Source: Rhizobium sp. (GTDB lineage: Bacteria > Pseudomonadota > Alphaproteobacteria > Rhizobiales > Rhizobiaceae). From it: 64,000 nucleotides of DNA. Location: the NCBI GenBank assembly GCA_003527225.1, contig DPXQ01000139.1:14781-78780 (forward strand), in the 5' to 3' direction. Positions 46,186 through 54,830 of the stretch are shown piece after piece. Positions within the stretch are counted from its first letter, which is position 1; each line of letters opens with the position of its first letter. The translations under genes were made by a program, and so were the position numbers. The notes beneath the pieces were generated by a model. The model searched no databases. It was not told the origin of the DNA and saw only the letters and a program-made list of their open reading frames with translations.

Positions 46186-47196
46186 TCACGCCTCCAGCGC
46201 AAGCACGGCGAAGCTCGCCAGCCAATGCTCACCCATATAGTCGCCGGCGACATGGGGAAGGGCGGCGGCAAGATGGCGCTCCGCTGCCTCGTCCATGATC
46301 GGCCGTCGCGCGTCGCTCTCCGGAACCGACTTGGCGAGAGCACGCCAACACCAGGCGCGCGACAGGTTCAACCCGTCGAGATGGGCGATCTTGCCGTCCG
46401 TACGATCGGAGACGGTGACCGGCCGGAACAGCGTTGCCGGTTCGCGGCTTTCGATGCCTGGCAGGAAGCGCGCGAGCCAGCCGGCGAATTCGGCCTTGGG
46501 CATCAGCCGGCGCATGCATTCCGCCTCGATCAGTGCCGTGGAGAGGAAATCGTCGCCGGACGGTTCGCCCCAGGCCGGGCAATTCGCGTCTTGTCCGTAC
46601 CAGCGCATTGCAGTCATCCGCAGCAGATCGACAAGGGCGGCGTCCTGAACGGCGTCAGCGTAGTCGGCGGCAAGCCGAAGCGCGAAGGCCGTGTTGAAAT
46701 GGGTGCCGACCCTTACCGGATAGGTGGCGAGCGGCAGGAAATCGATGAAACGCCGGGCGAAGATGTCGGCGAGCGGCTTGAGATTGGCGAACCAGCGTCG
46801 GTCGTCGAGCGTCGACAGTTCCGAGACCAGTTTGAGTAGCCAGCCCCAGCCATATGGACGTTCGAATCCGCGCGCGGCCGGCGCAGCGAGATAGGCGCAT
46901 TCGCCGGCGATTTTCTCCGGCACGAGTTGGGCCTCGAAAAGCGACCGGATATCCCCGGCGGCAGGCATATCCGGAAAACGGTTCAGGAGCCGGGCCAGCA
47001 TCCAGTATCCGTGCACGCAGGAGTGCCAGTCGAAGCTGCCGTAGAAAACCGGGTGGAGTTCCCTCGGCGTGCGGGCGTCCTCCGGTCCTGACAGCACATG
47101 GCCCGGCTTGTTGGGAAACTCCCTCCGCACATGGGAAAGGGCAATCCGCGCGAAGCTTTCGGCAAGGGTGGCAGTGAGGGTTCGTCCGTTCGTCAT
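46186..47196 (-). CDS. DUF2891 family protein
   Basis: A 336-aa cytoplasmic protein of the DUF2891 family, with conserved stretches HPVFYGSFDWHSCVHGYW, ERPYGWGWLLKL, GTHFNTAFALRLA and SGDDFLSTALIEAECM. The repeated aromatic/histidine-rich helices suggest an (alpha/alpha) toroid like carbohydrate-active enzymes, but no activity is known. The ATG at 47196 overlaps the GNAT stop by 4 bp, so it is translationally coupled to that acetyltransferase. Confidence 0.85.
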   Translation of the reverse strand: MTNGRTLTATLAESFARIALSHVRREFPNKPGHVLSGPEDARTPRELHPVFYGSFDWHSCVHGYWMLARLLNRFPDMPAAGDIRSLFEAQLVPEKIAGECAYLAAPAARGFERPYGWGWLLKLVSELSTLDDRRWFANLKPLADIFARRFIDFLPLATYPVRVGTHFNTAFALRLAADYADAVQDAALVDLLRMTAMRWYGQDANCPAWGEPSGDDFLSTALIEAECMRRLMPKAEFAGWLARFLPGIESREPATLFRPVTVSDRTDGKIAHLDGLNLSRAWCWRALAKSVPESDARRPIMDEAAERHLAAALPHVAGDYMGEHWLASFAVLALEA

Positions 47197-47696
47197 GATC
47201 CTGTGTTCCCGGTTTCCCATTCAGGCCGCAGGATCGACATCATGACAAGATCGGCGCGGCTGCCGTCGGCAAGCAGCGCGGATTGGCGCTTCACACCTTC
47301 TTCCACAAATCCCGCTCTGCGATAGAGGCTGAGGCCTCGCGCATTGTAGTTGACGACATTGAGCCAGAACCGATGGGTTGATGTCTCTTCGAAGATCCAG
47401 GACAGGAGCGCTGGCAGCATCGCGGTGCCAAAACCCTGACCGGCATCCCGCATGGCGAGCCGCTTGAGACAGACGTTTCCGTCGCGATTGTCGAGATCGT
47501 TGAGGATGGCAAAACCGACGGATGAGCCGCTTTCATCGGTCGCGACGAAATAGGCCCAGCTCGCGTCGCCGATTAGGCGGAGATGCTCTGCTTCCTCGAA
47601 GCTGCCAAGGAAGCGGTCGTAACCGGGCATCCGCTCGGTTGCCATGATGAAGGGGATATCGGCTTTGTCAGCCTTCCGCAGCGTCAGCGTCACCAT
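47193..47696 (-). CDS. GNAT-family N-acetyltransferase
   Basis: A 167-aa protein with the GNAT fold: strands leading to VCLKRLAMRDAGQGFGTAML, which holds the acetyl-CoA pyrophosphate loop (R/Q-x-x-G-x-G/A), and the C-terminal NYNARGLSLYRRAGFVEEG. The acceptor substrate is unknown; RimI/RimJ-type or small-molecule acetylation are possible. Its start lies inside the 3' end of rnd (29-bp overlap in another frame), and it is coupled to the DUF2891 gene downstream. Confidence 0.87.
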   Translation of the reverse strand: MVTLTLRKADKADIPFIMATERMPGYDRFLGSFEEAEHLRLIGDASWAYFVATDESGSSVGFAILNDLDNRDGNVCLKRLAMRDAGQGFGTAMLPALLSWIFEETSTHRFWLNVVNYNARGLSLYRRAGFVEEGVKRQSALLADGSRADLVMMSILRPEWETGNTGS

Positions 47697-48846
47697 GTTC
47701 CGGCAGCTCCACGGCCTCGACCCGTTTGTCGACGAAGCGCAGCGCGACGCCGCCGGCGATCAGCTTCAGGGCGACATCGCCGAAAAGTTCGCGCCGCCAG
47801 CCATGCATGGCCGGAACGTCGGCCTTCTCGCCTTCGGCCGCGATCCTGTCCAGATCCTCGCTGTTGGCGATGACCTTGGCGGCCACGCCGTGCTTTTCGG
47901 ATATGAGCCGCAACAGCACCTTCAACAACTCGACAGCCGCGGCGGCGCCATCCGGCACATGGCTGTGGCGGTGCACATGCGGCATGTCCGATTTCGGCAA
48001 CGCCAGGGCAGCATTCACGGCCTCGACGATGGCCGCGCCCGAGTTCGAGCGCTCCCAGCCCTTCGGGATCGTGCGCAGACGTCCGAGCGCCTCGGTGTCC
48101 TTCGGCTGCTGCTGGGCGATCTCGTATATGGCATCATCCTTCAGCACGCGCGAGCGCGGGACGTTGCGGTTGCGCGCCTCGCGCTCGCGCCAGGCGGCGA
48201 CGGACTGGATGACGGCCAGTTCCTGGGGCTTGCGGAGCCGCATCTTCAGCCGTTGCCAGGCGTCGTCGGGATGCAGGTCGTAGGTCTCGCGCGACTCCAG
48301 GATGTTCATTTCCTCGGTCAGCCAATCGGCGCGCCCCTCGCGCTCCAGTTCGGCTTTCAAGGCCAGATAGGCGTCCCGCAGATGCGTGACGTCGGCCAGC
48401 GCATATTCGAGCTGCTTTTCGGACAGCGGCCTCCGGCTCCAGTCGGTGAAGCGCGACGTCTTGTCGATATGGACGTTCTTCACCTTCTGCACGAGCTGGT
48501 CATAGGAAACCGAATCGCCGAACCCGCAGACCATTGCCGCGACCTGCGTGTCGAAGATCGGATGCGGAATGAGATTGCCGAGGTGAAAGATGATTTCGAT
48601 GTCCTGGCGGGCCGCATGGAACACCTTGATGACCGAGGTGTCCGCCATCAGCGCGAAGAAGGGCGCAAGGTCGATCCCCTTGGCCAAGGGATCTACGATC
48701 ACCTCGATATCCGGACTTGCCATCTGGATCAGGCAGAGTTCCGGCCAGAAGGTCGATTCACGCAGGAATTCGGTGTCGATGGTGATGAAGTCTGATTTGG
48801 CGAGCTTGAGGCAGGCTTCTTCGAGAGCGGCAGTGGTTTCGATCAT
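47668..48846 (-). CDS. rnd: ribonuclease D
   Basis: 3'-5' exoribonuclease that trims tRNA and other stable RNA precursors. It is 392 aa from the ATG at 48846. The DEDD exonuclease motifs are ITIDTEF (about 20-26), HAARQDIEI, then the third motif with YALADVTHL; a helicase/RNaseD C-terminal (HRDC) domain follows at about 205-285, then a further helical region. The ribosome-binding site is weak, so a longer N-terminus is not excluded. It heads the rnd-GNAT-DUF2891 run. Confidence 0.93.
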   Translation of the reverse strand: MIETTAALEEACLKLAKSDFITIDTEFLRESTFWPELCLIQMASPDIEVIVDPLAKGIDLAPFFALMADTSVIKVFHAARQDIEIIFHLGNLIPHPIFDTQVAAMVCGFGDSVSYDQLVQKVKNVHIDKTSRFTDWSRRPLSEKQLEYALADVTHLRDAYLALKAELEREGRADWLTEEMNILESRETYDLHPDDAWQRLKMRLRKPQELAVIQSVAAWREREARNRNVPRSRVLKDDAIYEIAQQQPKDTEALGRLRTIPKGWERSNSGAAIVEAVNAALALPKSDMPHVHRHSHVPDGAAAAVELLKVLLRLISEKHGVAAKVIANSEDLDRIAAEGEKADVPAMHGWRRELFGDVALKLIAGGVALRFVDKRVEAVELPEHGDADAAEG

Positions 48847-48964
48847 TTCGGCTCGGTCATAGGAAATTATCTGGTTAACCTTCCTTCCCCTTTCGTCCCG
48901 CGATGTCAATACGACCGCACACCGCCGAGAGCCCCTATCGGGCGCTTTTGCCGTCGATCGTCAG

Positions 48965-49864
48965 TCAAGCCACGCCGGCGGTGCCGCGCGCACGCCTGAT
49001 CTCGGTGATGTTCGCCTTGTGTACTGCTTCATAGGGTTCGAAGTAGAGAATCCGTCCGGCCTTTACGTCTTTGGTGACGAAATCCCGAAGGGAAATCTTG
49101 TCGAGAGCCGGATCGTCGACGCGGTCGAGAAGCCGCTGGAGATAATCCCGGTTGGCGTTGATCAGGCTGGTATCATAGCCGCCGGACGCGATCCGCTCGC
49201 GCTCGCCGTGATTGGGCAGGATCCGGCGGATCGGTAGAGACGCAAGGCGGTTGAGTTCCGCTATGTGCGTGGTCGTATGCTCCGGCTCGGAAATATAGGT
49301 GATCGTGTCCTCCAGCGTGTCGCCGGCAAGCAGGATGCCGCTTTCCGGCATGAAGATCACGGTGCCGTCGGCGCTGTGGATATCGAATTGCAGAAGCTCG
49401 ATGACCTGTCCGCCGATTGTGAGAGATAAGCTCCCCTCGAAAAGCCGGTTCGGCATGACAACGGGCCGGATCGGCGGGTCGCCGTTCTCCAGCTTGTCGC
49501 GGTTCGCCTGCATTGCCTTTGCGGTCAGGTGGTTGGCGATGATCTCGCAATCGCTGAAGATCTGATTGCCGGCGACGTGGTCGGTGTGCCAGTGGCTGAG
49601 GACGACACGGACGGACGTCACCCCGATGCCCTGAAGATGCGCCCGCACCGCGCGGGCATGATCGAGGGAGGCATGCGTGTCATAGACGATTGCCTCGTGA
49701 CCCGCCACGATCGCATAGGAGGCTATGCCGAGCTCGTAGGCGCCGTCGTCGAGCCAGTTTCGCGCCTCGGAATGCAGGCGTTTTCCGGCGATCCGGCCAT
49801 CGTAGTACGCGTAGAGACTGGGATAGGGCTCGAGCACCGTCATCGTTGCGGCAAGGTTGGGCAC
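48965..49864 (-). CDS. MBL-fold metallo-hydrolase
   Basis: A 299-aa metallo-beta-lactamase-fold protein. The metal-binding motif is SHWHTDHVAGN, with further ligands in DIHSADGTVIF (His), LLAGDTLED (Asp) and LPNHGE (His). There is no signal peptide, so it is cytoplasmic. The substrate is unknown; hydrolases of this fold include lactonases, glyoxalases and beta-lactamase-like enzymes. It stands alone downstream of a multicopper-oxidase remnant and the MFS gene. Confidence 0.86.
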   Translation of the reverse strand: MPNLAATMTVLEPYPSLYAYYDGRIAGKRLHSEARNWLDDGAYELGIASYAIVAGHEAIVYDTHASLDHARAVRAHLQGIGVTSVRVVLSHWHTDHVAGNQIFSDCEIIANHLTAKAMQANRDKLENGDPPIRPVVMPNRLFEGSLSLTIGGQVIELLQFDIHSADGTVIFMPESGILLAGDTLEDTITYISEPEHTTTHIAELNRLASLPIRRILPNHGERERIASGGYDTSLINANRDYLQRLLDRVDDPALDKISLRDFVTKDVKAGRILYFEPYEAVHKANITEIRRARGTAGVA

Positions 49865-49931
49865 GAGATTGCTCCTTGGTTTATCGACCGCATCACGCGC
49901 GACATGCCAATATCTGTCAACCGTCTGGCGG

Positions 49932-50045
49932 TTACACGATGCGCATATAGCCGGTCATCCCCGCCTTCTGGCATTCGATGACATGGCAATGGAACACCCG
50001 GTCGTCGGCAAAGCTGCCAAACGGCCGCAGGTGCAGGGCATAGCT
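49932..50045 (-). pseudogene. C-terminal remnant of a multicopper oxidase
   Basis: A 37-codon fragment ending in a proper stop encodes YALHLRPFGSFADD followed by FHCHVIECQKAGMTGYM. The HCHxxExxxxGM pattern is the C-terminal type 1/type 3 copper site of multicopper oxidases, here with Cys in place of one His ligand. Nothing upstream in this frame resembles the rest of such an enzyme: the homology stops exactly at the MFS stop codon. It therefore looks like the tail of a gene otherwise lost, for example by a deletion that joined the MFS gene to it. Confidence 0.72.
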
Positions 50046-51283
50046 TACTCCCGCTTGTCCGGCGGGACGGTGCCGGCGAGCTTGCTGAAGAAGGTGGAGG
50101 TGCGCAGCAGCGCGCGAAACCGCGAACTGCGGTCCTCCGCCGGGACTGCCTCGCGCACAGCGATCCGATAGAAGGTGTAGACCATGAACATGGCCTGAAT
50201 CGCCGCCGTATAGACGAACAGCGCCCGCGGACCGAAATGATCGAGCAGGATCGAGGCGAACAGGGGGCCGATGGTGGCGCCGAGCGACCAGAAGAAGAGA
50301 AGGCCGGCGGAGACAATGGCGTGTTCCCCCTCCTTGGCAAAGTCGTTGCCGTGGGCCGAGCAGAGCGAATAAAGCGGCATGGCGAAGGCGCCGAAGACGA
50401 AGACGCCGGTAACATTGGCCCATTCGCGGTCGCCGGCGACAAAGGCGAGAAAGAGCCCGGTCGCTACCGTTCCGGCCGTCGTCAGCAGGATCACGACACG
50501 CCGGTCGAGCCGGTCGGAATAGACGCCAAGCGGATATTGCAGCACGACACCCCCGACGATGCCGGCGCTCATGAAGGTGGCGATGGCTGTCACCGATAGC
50601 CCAATTTCCTCGCCATAGATCGGCCCGAGGTTGCGGAAGGCGGCCATTGTCAAACCGACGACGATCGCACCGAGGGTGGCAAGCGGCGAGATGTTCCAGA
50701 GCGCCTTGACGTCGAAGCGGATGGCCTCGGGCGCGGCCGGGCTCGAGCGGTCCGCAAGCGAGATCGGCACGAGGGACAATGTGAGCGCCATCGTGACCAG
50801 CGAGAAGATCACCGATCCCTCGATCCCGGCGATCGGGATCAGATATTGCACGGCGGTCACGGAGAACAGGTCGACGAGCCGGTAGATCGAGAGCGTCCGC
50901 GCACGGGTGGCATTGGTGACGCCGGCGTTGATCCAGCTTTCCACTGTGGCAAACAGGCTCGCAAAGCAGATGCCGGTTACGAGACGCATCAGGAACCAGA
51001 AGGTCGGATCGATGACCAGCGACATGGCAAGGGACGAGGAGGCGGCAATCGCCGCCATGGCCGAGAACGTGCGGATATGGCCGATGGAACGCAGCACCCG
51101 GGTCACGTAAATGCAGCCAATGGCAAAGCCGATGCTATATCCCGCGCCGATCACGCCGATGATCGTGGTCGAGAAACCCTCGCTCGAAGCCCTGAGCGAA
51201 ATATAGGTACCCTGGAGTCCGTTGCCGCCAATGAGGATGCCGGCGGTAATGAGCAGGGGAATCAAAGCGCGTATGGGCGTCAT
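50045..51283 (-). CDS. MFS transporter (YcaD-like)
   Basis: A 412-aa major facilitator protein with about twelve membrane segments. The start at 51283 (MTPIRALIPLLITAGILIGGNG) places the first segment correctly. Between segments 2 and 3, and again in the second half, short charged loops (YVTRVLRSIGHIR, GVYSDRLDRR) match the MFS loop motif. A charged C-terminal tail of about 40 residues follows. The substrate is unknown. It is divergent from aspS. Its stop codon touches the multicopper-oxidase remnant. Confidence 0.86.
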   Translation of the reverse strand: MTPIRALIPLLITAGILIGGNGLQGTYISLRASSEGFSTTIIGVIGAGYSIGFAIGCIYVTRVLRSIGHIRTFSAMAAIAASSSLAMSLVIDPTFWFLMRLVTGICFASLFATVESWINAGVTNATRARTLSIYRLVDLFSVTAVQYLIPIAGIEGSVIFSLVTMALTLSLVPISLADRSSPAAPEAIRFDVKALWNISPLATLGAIVVGLTMAAFRNLGPIYGEEIGLSVTAIATFMSAGIVGGVVLQYPLGVYSDRLDRRVVILLTTAGTVATGLFLAFVAGDREWANVTGVFVFGAFAMPLYSLCSAHGNDFAKEGEHAIVSAGLLFFWSLGATIGPLFASILLDHFGPRALFVYTAAIQAMFMVYTFYRIAVREAVPAEDRSSRFRALLRTSTFFSKLAGTVPPDKRE

Positions 51284-51510
51284 TCGGGGAACTTCTGAGT
51301 ACGGAGGACGAGGCGACTCAAGCGTGCTCGCGCCCCTGTCCAATTTGTAGACAAGGTTGAATAGCAAAAACAGGTTAAATCTTGACTTGATGGGGTCCAG
51401 CCTTGACAAATCGGGTCGGTCATGCGCTTTTCCGCCCGATTTTCTTTCGGCAGTTTATGAGGCGCACGCGCGCCGTTTTCGGCCGGCATCCAAGTCCAGG
51501 AACCTTCAAA

Positions 51511-53301
51511 ATGCATCGTTACCGCAGCCACACCTGTGCCGCTCTCCGCAAGTCCGATGTCGGCTCTACCGTCCGGCTTTCCGGCTGGGTCCACCGCGTC
51601 CGTGACCATGGCGGTGTCCTCTTCATCGACCTTCGCGACCATTACGGCATCACCCAGGTCGTGGCCGATCCCGATAGCCCGGCCTTCAAGATGGCCGAGA
51701 CCGTCCGCGGCGAGTGGGTGATCCGCATCGACGGTCTGGTCAAGGCGCGTTCGGAAGATACGATCAATAAGAACATGCCGACCGGCGAGATCGAACTCTA
51801 CGCCCAGGAGATCGAGGTGCTGTCGGCTGCCAAGGAACTTCCGCTGCCGGTCTTCGGCGAGCCGGAATATCCGGAAGACGTCCGCCTCAAGTATCGCTTC
51901 CTCGATCTGCGGCGCGAGACGCTGCACAGAAACATCGTCAAGCGCACGCAGATCATTGCCGACATGCGCAACCGCATGAATTCGATCGGTTTCGCGGAAT
52001 ACTCGACGCCGATCCTGACGGCCTCCTCGCCGGAAGGCGCGCGCGACTTTCTCGTCCCGAGCCGCATTCATGAGGGCAAGTTCTTCGCCCTGCCGCAGGC
52101 GCCGCAGCAGTACAAGCAGCTGTTGATGGTTGCCGGTTTCGATCGGTATTTCCAGATCGCGCCCTGCTTCCGCGACGAAGACCCGCGCGCCGACCGACTT
52201 CCGGGCGAATTCTACCAGCTCGACCTGGAAATGAGCTTCGTGACCCAGGAAGACGTCTGGGACACCATGGAACCGGTGATGCGCGGCGTGTTCGAACAGT
52301 TTGCCGAGGGCAAGCCGGTGACCCAGGTCTTCCCGCGCATCCCCTATGACGAGGCGATCCGCAAATACGGATCCGACAAGCCGGACTTGAGAAACCCGAT
52401 CATCATGGAAGCTGTCACCGAGCACTTCGCCGGTTCCGGCTTCAAGGTCTTCGCCAACATGATCGCGTCGAACCCGAAGGTCGAGGTCTGGGCGATCCCG
52501 GCAAAGACCGGTGGCAGCCGCGCATTCTGCGACCGCATGAACGCATGGGCGCAGAGCCAGGGCCAGCCGGGCCTCGGCTATATCTTCTGGCGCCAGGAAG
52601 GAGCCGTGCTCGAAGGGGCGGGACCGCTTGCCAAGAACATCGGCGAGGAGCGCACGGAAGCGATCCGCACCCAGCTCGGCCTTGACGAAGGCGACGCCTG
52701 CTTCTTCGTCGCCGGCGAGCCCGCGAAGTTCCACAAGTTTGCAGGCGAAGCGCGCAACCGCGCCGCAGACGAGCTGAACCTGATCGATCGCGACCGTTTC
52801 GAGCTTTGCTGGATCATCGACTTCCCGTTCTACGAATGGAACGAGGACGAGAAGAAGGTGGATTTCGCCCATAATCCGTTCTCGATGCCGCAGGGCGGCA
52901 TGGATGCGCTGGAAAACCAAGATCCGCTGACCATCAAGGCCTACCAGTACGACATGGTCTGCAACGGCTTTGAGATCGCCTCCGGTTCGATCCGTAACCA
53001 GTCGCCGGAACTGATGGTCAAAGCCTTCGAGATGGTGGGTCTCAGCCAGTCGGATGTGGAAGAACGCTTCGGTGGTCTCTACCGCGCCTTCCAGTATGGC
53101 GCCCCGCCGCATGGCGGCATGGCGGCTGGCATCGACCGCGTGATCATGCTGCTCGTCGGTGCGAAGAACCTGCGCGAGGTGACCCTGTTCCCGATGAACC
53201 AGCAGGCGCAGGACCTCTTGATGAATGCGCCGTCGCCGGCAACGCCTACGCAGCTGCGCGAACTGGCGCTGCGCGTCGTGCCGTCGCCGAAGAAGGACTG
53301 A
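51511..53301 (+). CDS. aspS: aspartyl-tRNA synthetase, probably non-discriminating
   Basis: Charges tRNA-Asp and, in bacteria that use the GatCAB pathway, often tRNA-Asn as well. It is 596 aa from the ATG at 51511 ([13 protein letters not shown]), with AGGA 9 bp upstream. The N-terminal OB-fold anticodon domain ([20 protein letters not shown]), class II motif 2 ([19 protein letters not shown]), the bacterial insertion domain (about 290-420) and motif 3 ([14 protein letters not shown]) are all clear. Non-discriminating behaviour is inferred from the lineage, not seen. Confidence 0.96.
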   Translation: MHRYRSHTCAALRKSDVGSTVRLSGWVHRVRDHGGVLFIDLRDHYGITQVVADPDSPAFKMAETVRGEWVIRIDGLVKARSEDTINKNMPTGEIELYAQEIEVLSAAKELPLPVFGEPEYPEDVRLKYRFLDLRRETLHRNIVKRTQIIADMRNRMNSIGFAEYSTPILTASSPEGARDFLVPSRIHEGKFFALPQAPQQYKQLLMVAGFDRYFQIAPCFRDEDPRADRLPGEFYQLDLEMSFVTQEDVWDTMEPVMRGVFEQFAEGKPVTQVFPRIPYDEAIRKYGSDKPDLRNPIIMEAVTEHFAGSGFKVFANMIASNPKVEVWAIPAKTGGSRAFCDRMNAWAQSQGQPGLGYIFWRQEGAVLEGAGPLAKNIGEERTEAIRTQLGLDEGDACFFVAGEPAKFHKFAGEARNRAADELNLIDRDRFELCWIIDFPFYEWNEDEKKVDFAHNPFSMPQGGMDALENQDPLTIKAYQYDMVCNGFEIASGSIRNQSPELMVKAFEMVGLSQSDVEERFGGLYRAFQYGAPPHGGMAAGIDRVIMLLVGAKNLREVTLFPMNQQAQDLLMNAPSPATPTQLRELALRVVPSPKKD

Positions 53302-53326
53302 TACCGGCTGAAAGCCGCACAACCAG

Positions 53327-53363
53327 AAAGCCCCGGAAGCGATTGCTTTCCGGGGCTTTTTCT
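53327..53363 (+). terminator. Rho-independent terminator after aspS
   Basis: A perfect 12-bp stem (aaagccccggaa / ttccggggcttt, 53327-53338 and 53348-53359) with a 9-nt loop is followed by a T-tract (ttttct). It ends aspS transcription. Its value for the convergent gene at 53428 is weaker, as no good T-run follows on the minus strand. Confidence 0.88.
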
Positions 53364-53427
53364 ATTCGCGATGCAGATGACTGGCTGTCCCCGCCGATCA
53401 CGCGAATGGCAGGGACAGCACATCCTT

Positions 53428-54621
53428 TTAGTCGTTGGCGGTGACGGTCACGCCAAGCAGCGAAGGCACGGTTTCCGGTGCGCCCATGGCCGCACCCATG
53501 ATCATCGGGAAAGGGACTTCCTTTTCAGGCTCGGCGCTGATCGTCAGGCTTTCAGGCTTGTCGATAAAGGTGTTGACCGCTTCCGAGATTTGGTTCTGCA
53601 AGGCGCCGAGATTGGCCTGTGCGAGCAGGAGCGGCACCATGCCCTTGACCATTGCCGCCATCTGTTCGCCGCTCGCACCCTGCTGCTTTCCGGCAAAGTC
53701 GAGGCCGCGTTTGGTAATGCCTGCATCCGCGAAGCGGATCTGGGCGTTGGTGAACGACATCTGCTGCATCAGGCCGAACATGGCGATCCCGGCGGACTGC
53801 TGGGCCTGCTCGTTATTCGGATCGGCCTGCATGGTGCGGGCGGTTTCCTGCAACTGCTTGACCAGTTCCATGGTGTAGCCGGACAGGGCGAAGGACAGCG
53901 AGAGGTTGCCGACATTGGCGACATCGAAAGTGTATTCTTCGATGTCGAGCGCACCCGACGCCGGTTCCCAGCTGCCAGTGAGACTGATTTTGCCGTCGAG
54001 CGTCGTCAGGCCGAGCGCGTCGATCGCTTCCTTGCTTTCTGCATCTTCGACGCTGGCGAGATCGGCCTTGATGCCGGTCACGCTGCCTTCGAAGCCGAGG
54101 GAAGATTCGTCTTCGGACAGCGTCATGCTGGCCGAGGCTTCCGCAATCGAGAACACCGGCTTGCCATCTGAAACCACGCTCAGCGGGCCACTATGGGCTT
54201 CCTCGTAGAACATCATCGAGGCAATGCCCTCGGCAGCCGTGCTTCCCGGTACGGTGACGCCCGCAAGGTAGAGGTCCTTGATCGAGACCGTGTTCTTTTC
54301 CTCGGTCATGTTGATTTCGGGGAACTCGATCCGCGCGATACGATAGGCGCCTTCCTCTTCTTCGGTGACGTCCTGCAGGGTCACGTCGCCGAGCTTGGCC
54401 GACGTCTCGTCCGGGCCGGTAGCGGTGAAAGTCGTGCCCTTGAGCAGCACGTCGTTGCCGTTGACTTCGACGGCTTCGGCCTTCAGCACACCACTGCCGG
54501 CGGCATAGGCCGCATTGATCTTGGAAAGCAGGTCCTGCCCGTCCAAGGCCCATGCTGGGCCGGAAAGCGTTGCAAATACTGTCCCGGCAAGCAAGAGCCT
54601 GGTGAAGCGGGAATTGGTCAT
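53428..54621 (-). CDS. exported protein of unknown function
   Basis: A 397-aa protein with a Sec signal peptide (RFTRLLLAGTVFATLSGPAWA, cut before LDG) and a long mature region without membrane segments, rich in Ala, Ser, Glu and short beta-like repeats (for example DVLLKGTTF, VSIKDLYLAGV, LDGKISLTGSW). The pattern suggests a periplasmic or surface beta-structure. I know no function for it. GAGGA lies 7 bp before the second of two ATGs, which decides the start. It sits between aspS and parC, facing aspS. Confidence 0.7.
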   Translation of the reverse strand: MTNSRFTRLLLAGTVFATLSGPAWALDGQDLLSKINAAYAAGSGVLKAEAVEVNGNDVLLKGTTFTATGPDETSAKLGDVTLQDVTEEEEGAYRIARIEFPEINMTEEKNTVSIKDLYLAGVTVPGSTAAEGIASMMFYEEAHSGPLSVVSDGKPVFSIAEASASMTLSEDESSLGFEGSVTGIKADLASVEDAESKEAIDALGLTTLDGKISLTGSWEPASGALDIEEYTFDVANVGNLSLSFALSGYTMELVKQLQETARTMQADPNNEQAQQSAGIAMFGLMQQMSFTNAQIRFADAGITKRGLDFAGKQQGASGEQMAAMVKGMVPLLLAQANLGALQNQISEAVNTFIDKPESLTISAEPEKEVPFPMIMGAAMGAPETVPSLLGVTVTAND

Positions 54622-54830
54622 CATTTGATCCTCATGGAGTAAATACTGGGCATTTCAAATTCAATGCGGACAGGAGCTTCTTTATATAAGTATAGATTCA
54701 AAGTTCCAATGCTTTCGCGCGGCGCCTGAAATCTGCATTCGGGAGACGGCCTGGATTTCAAGCGCTGTAATCCACAAACGACTTGCGGCGATTCCTTGCT
54801 GTTCCCCGATATCTCCGCTAGCAAGGGATC

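Noticed and set aside
51280..53322. Long minus-strand frame opposite aspS
   Set aside because: aspS is unambiguous on the plus strand; the antisense frame has no recognisable domain or ribosome-binding site.
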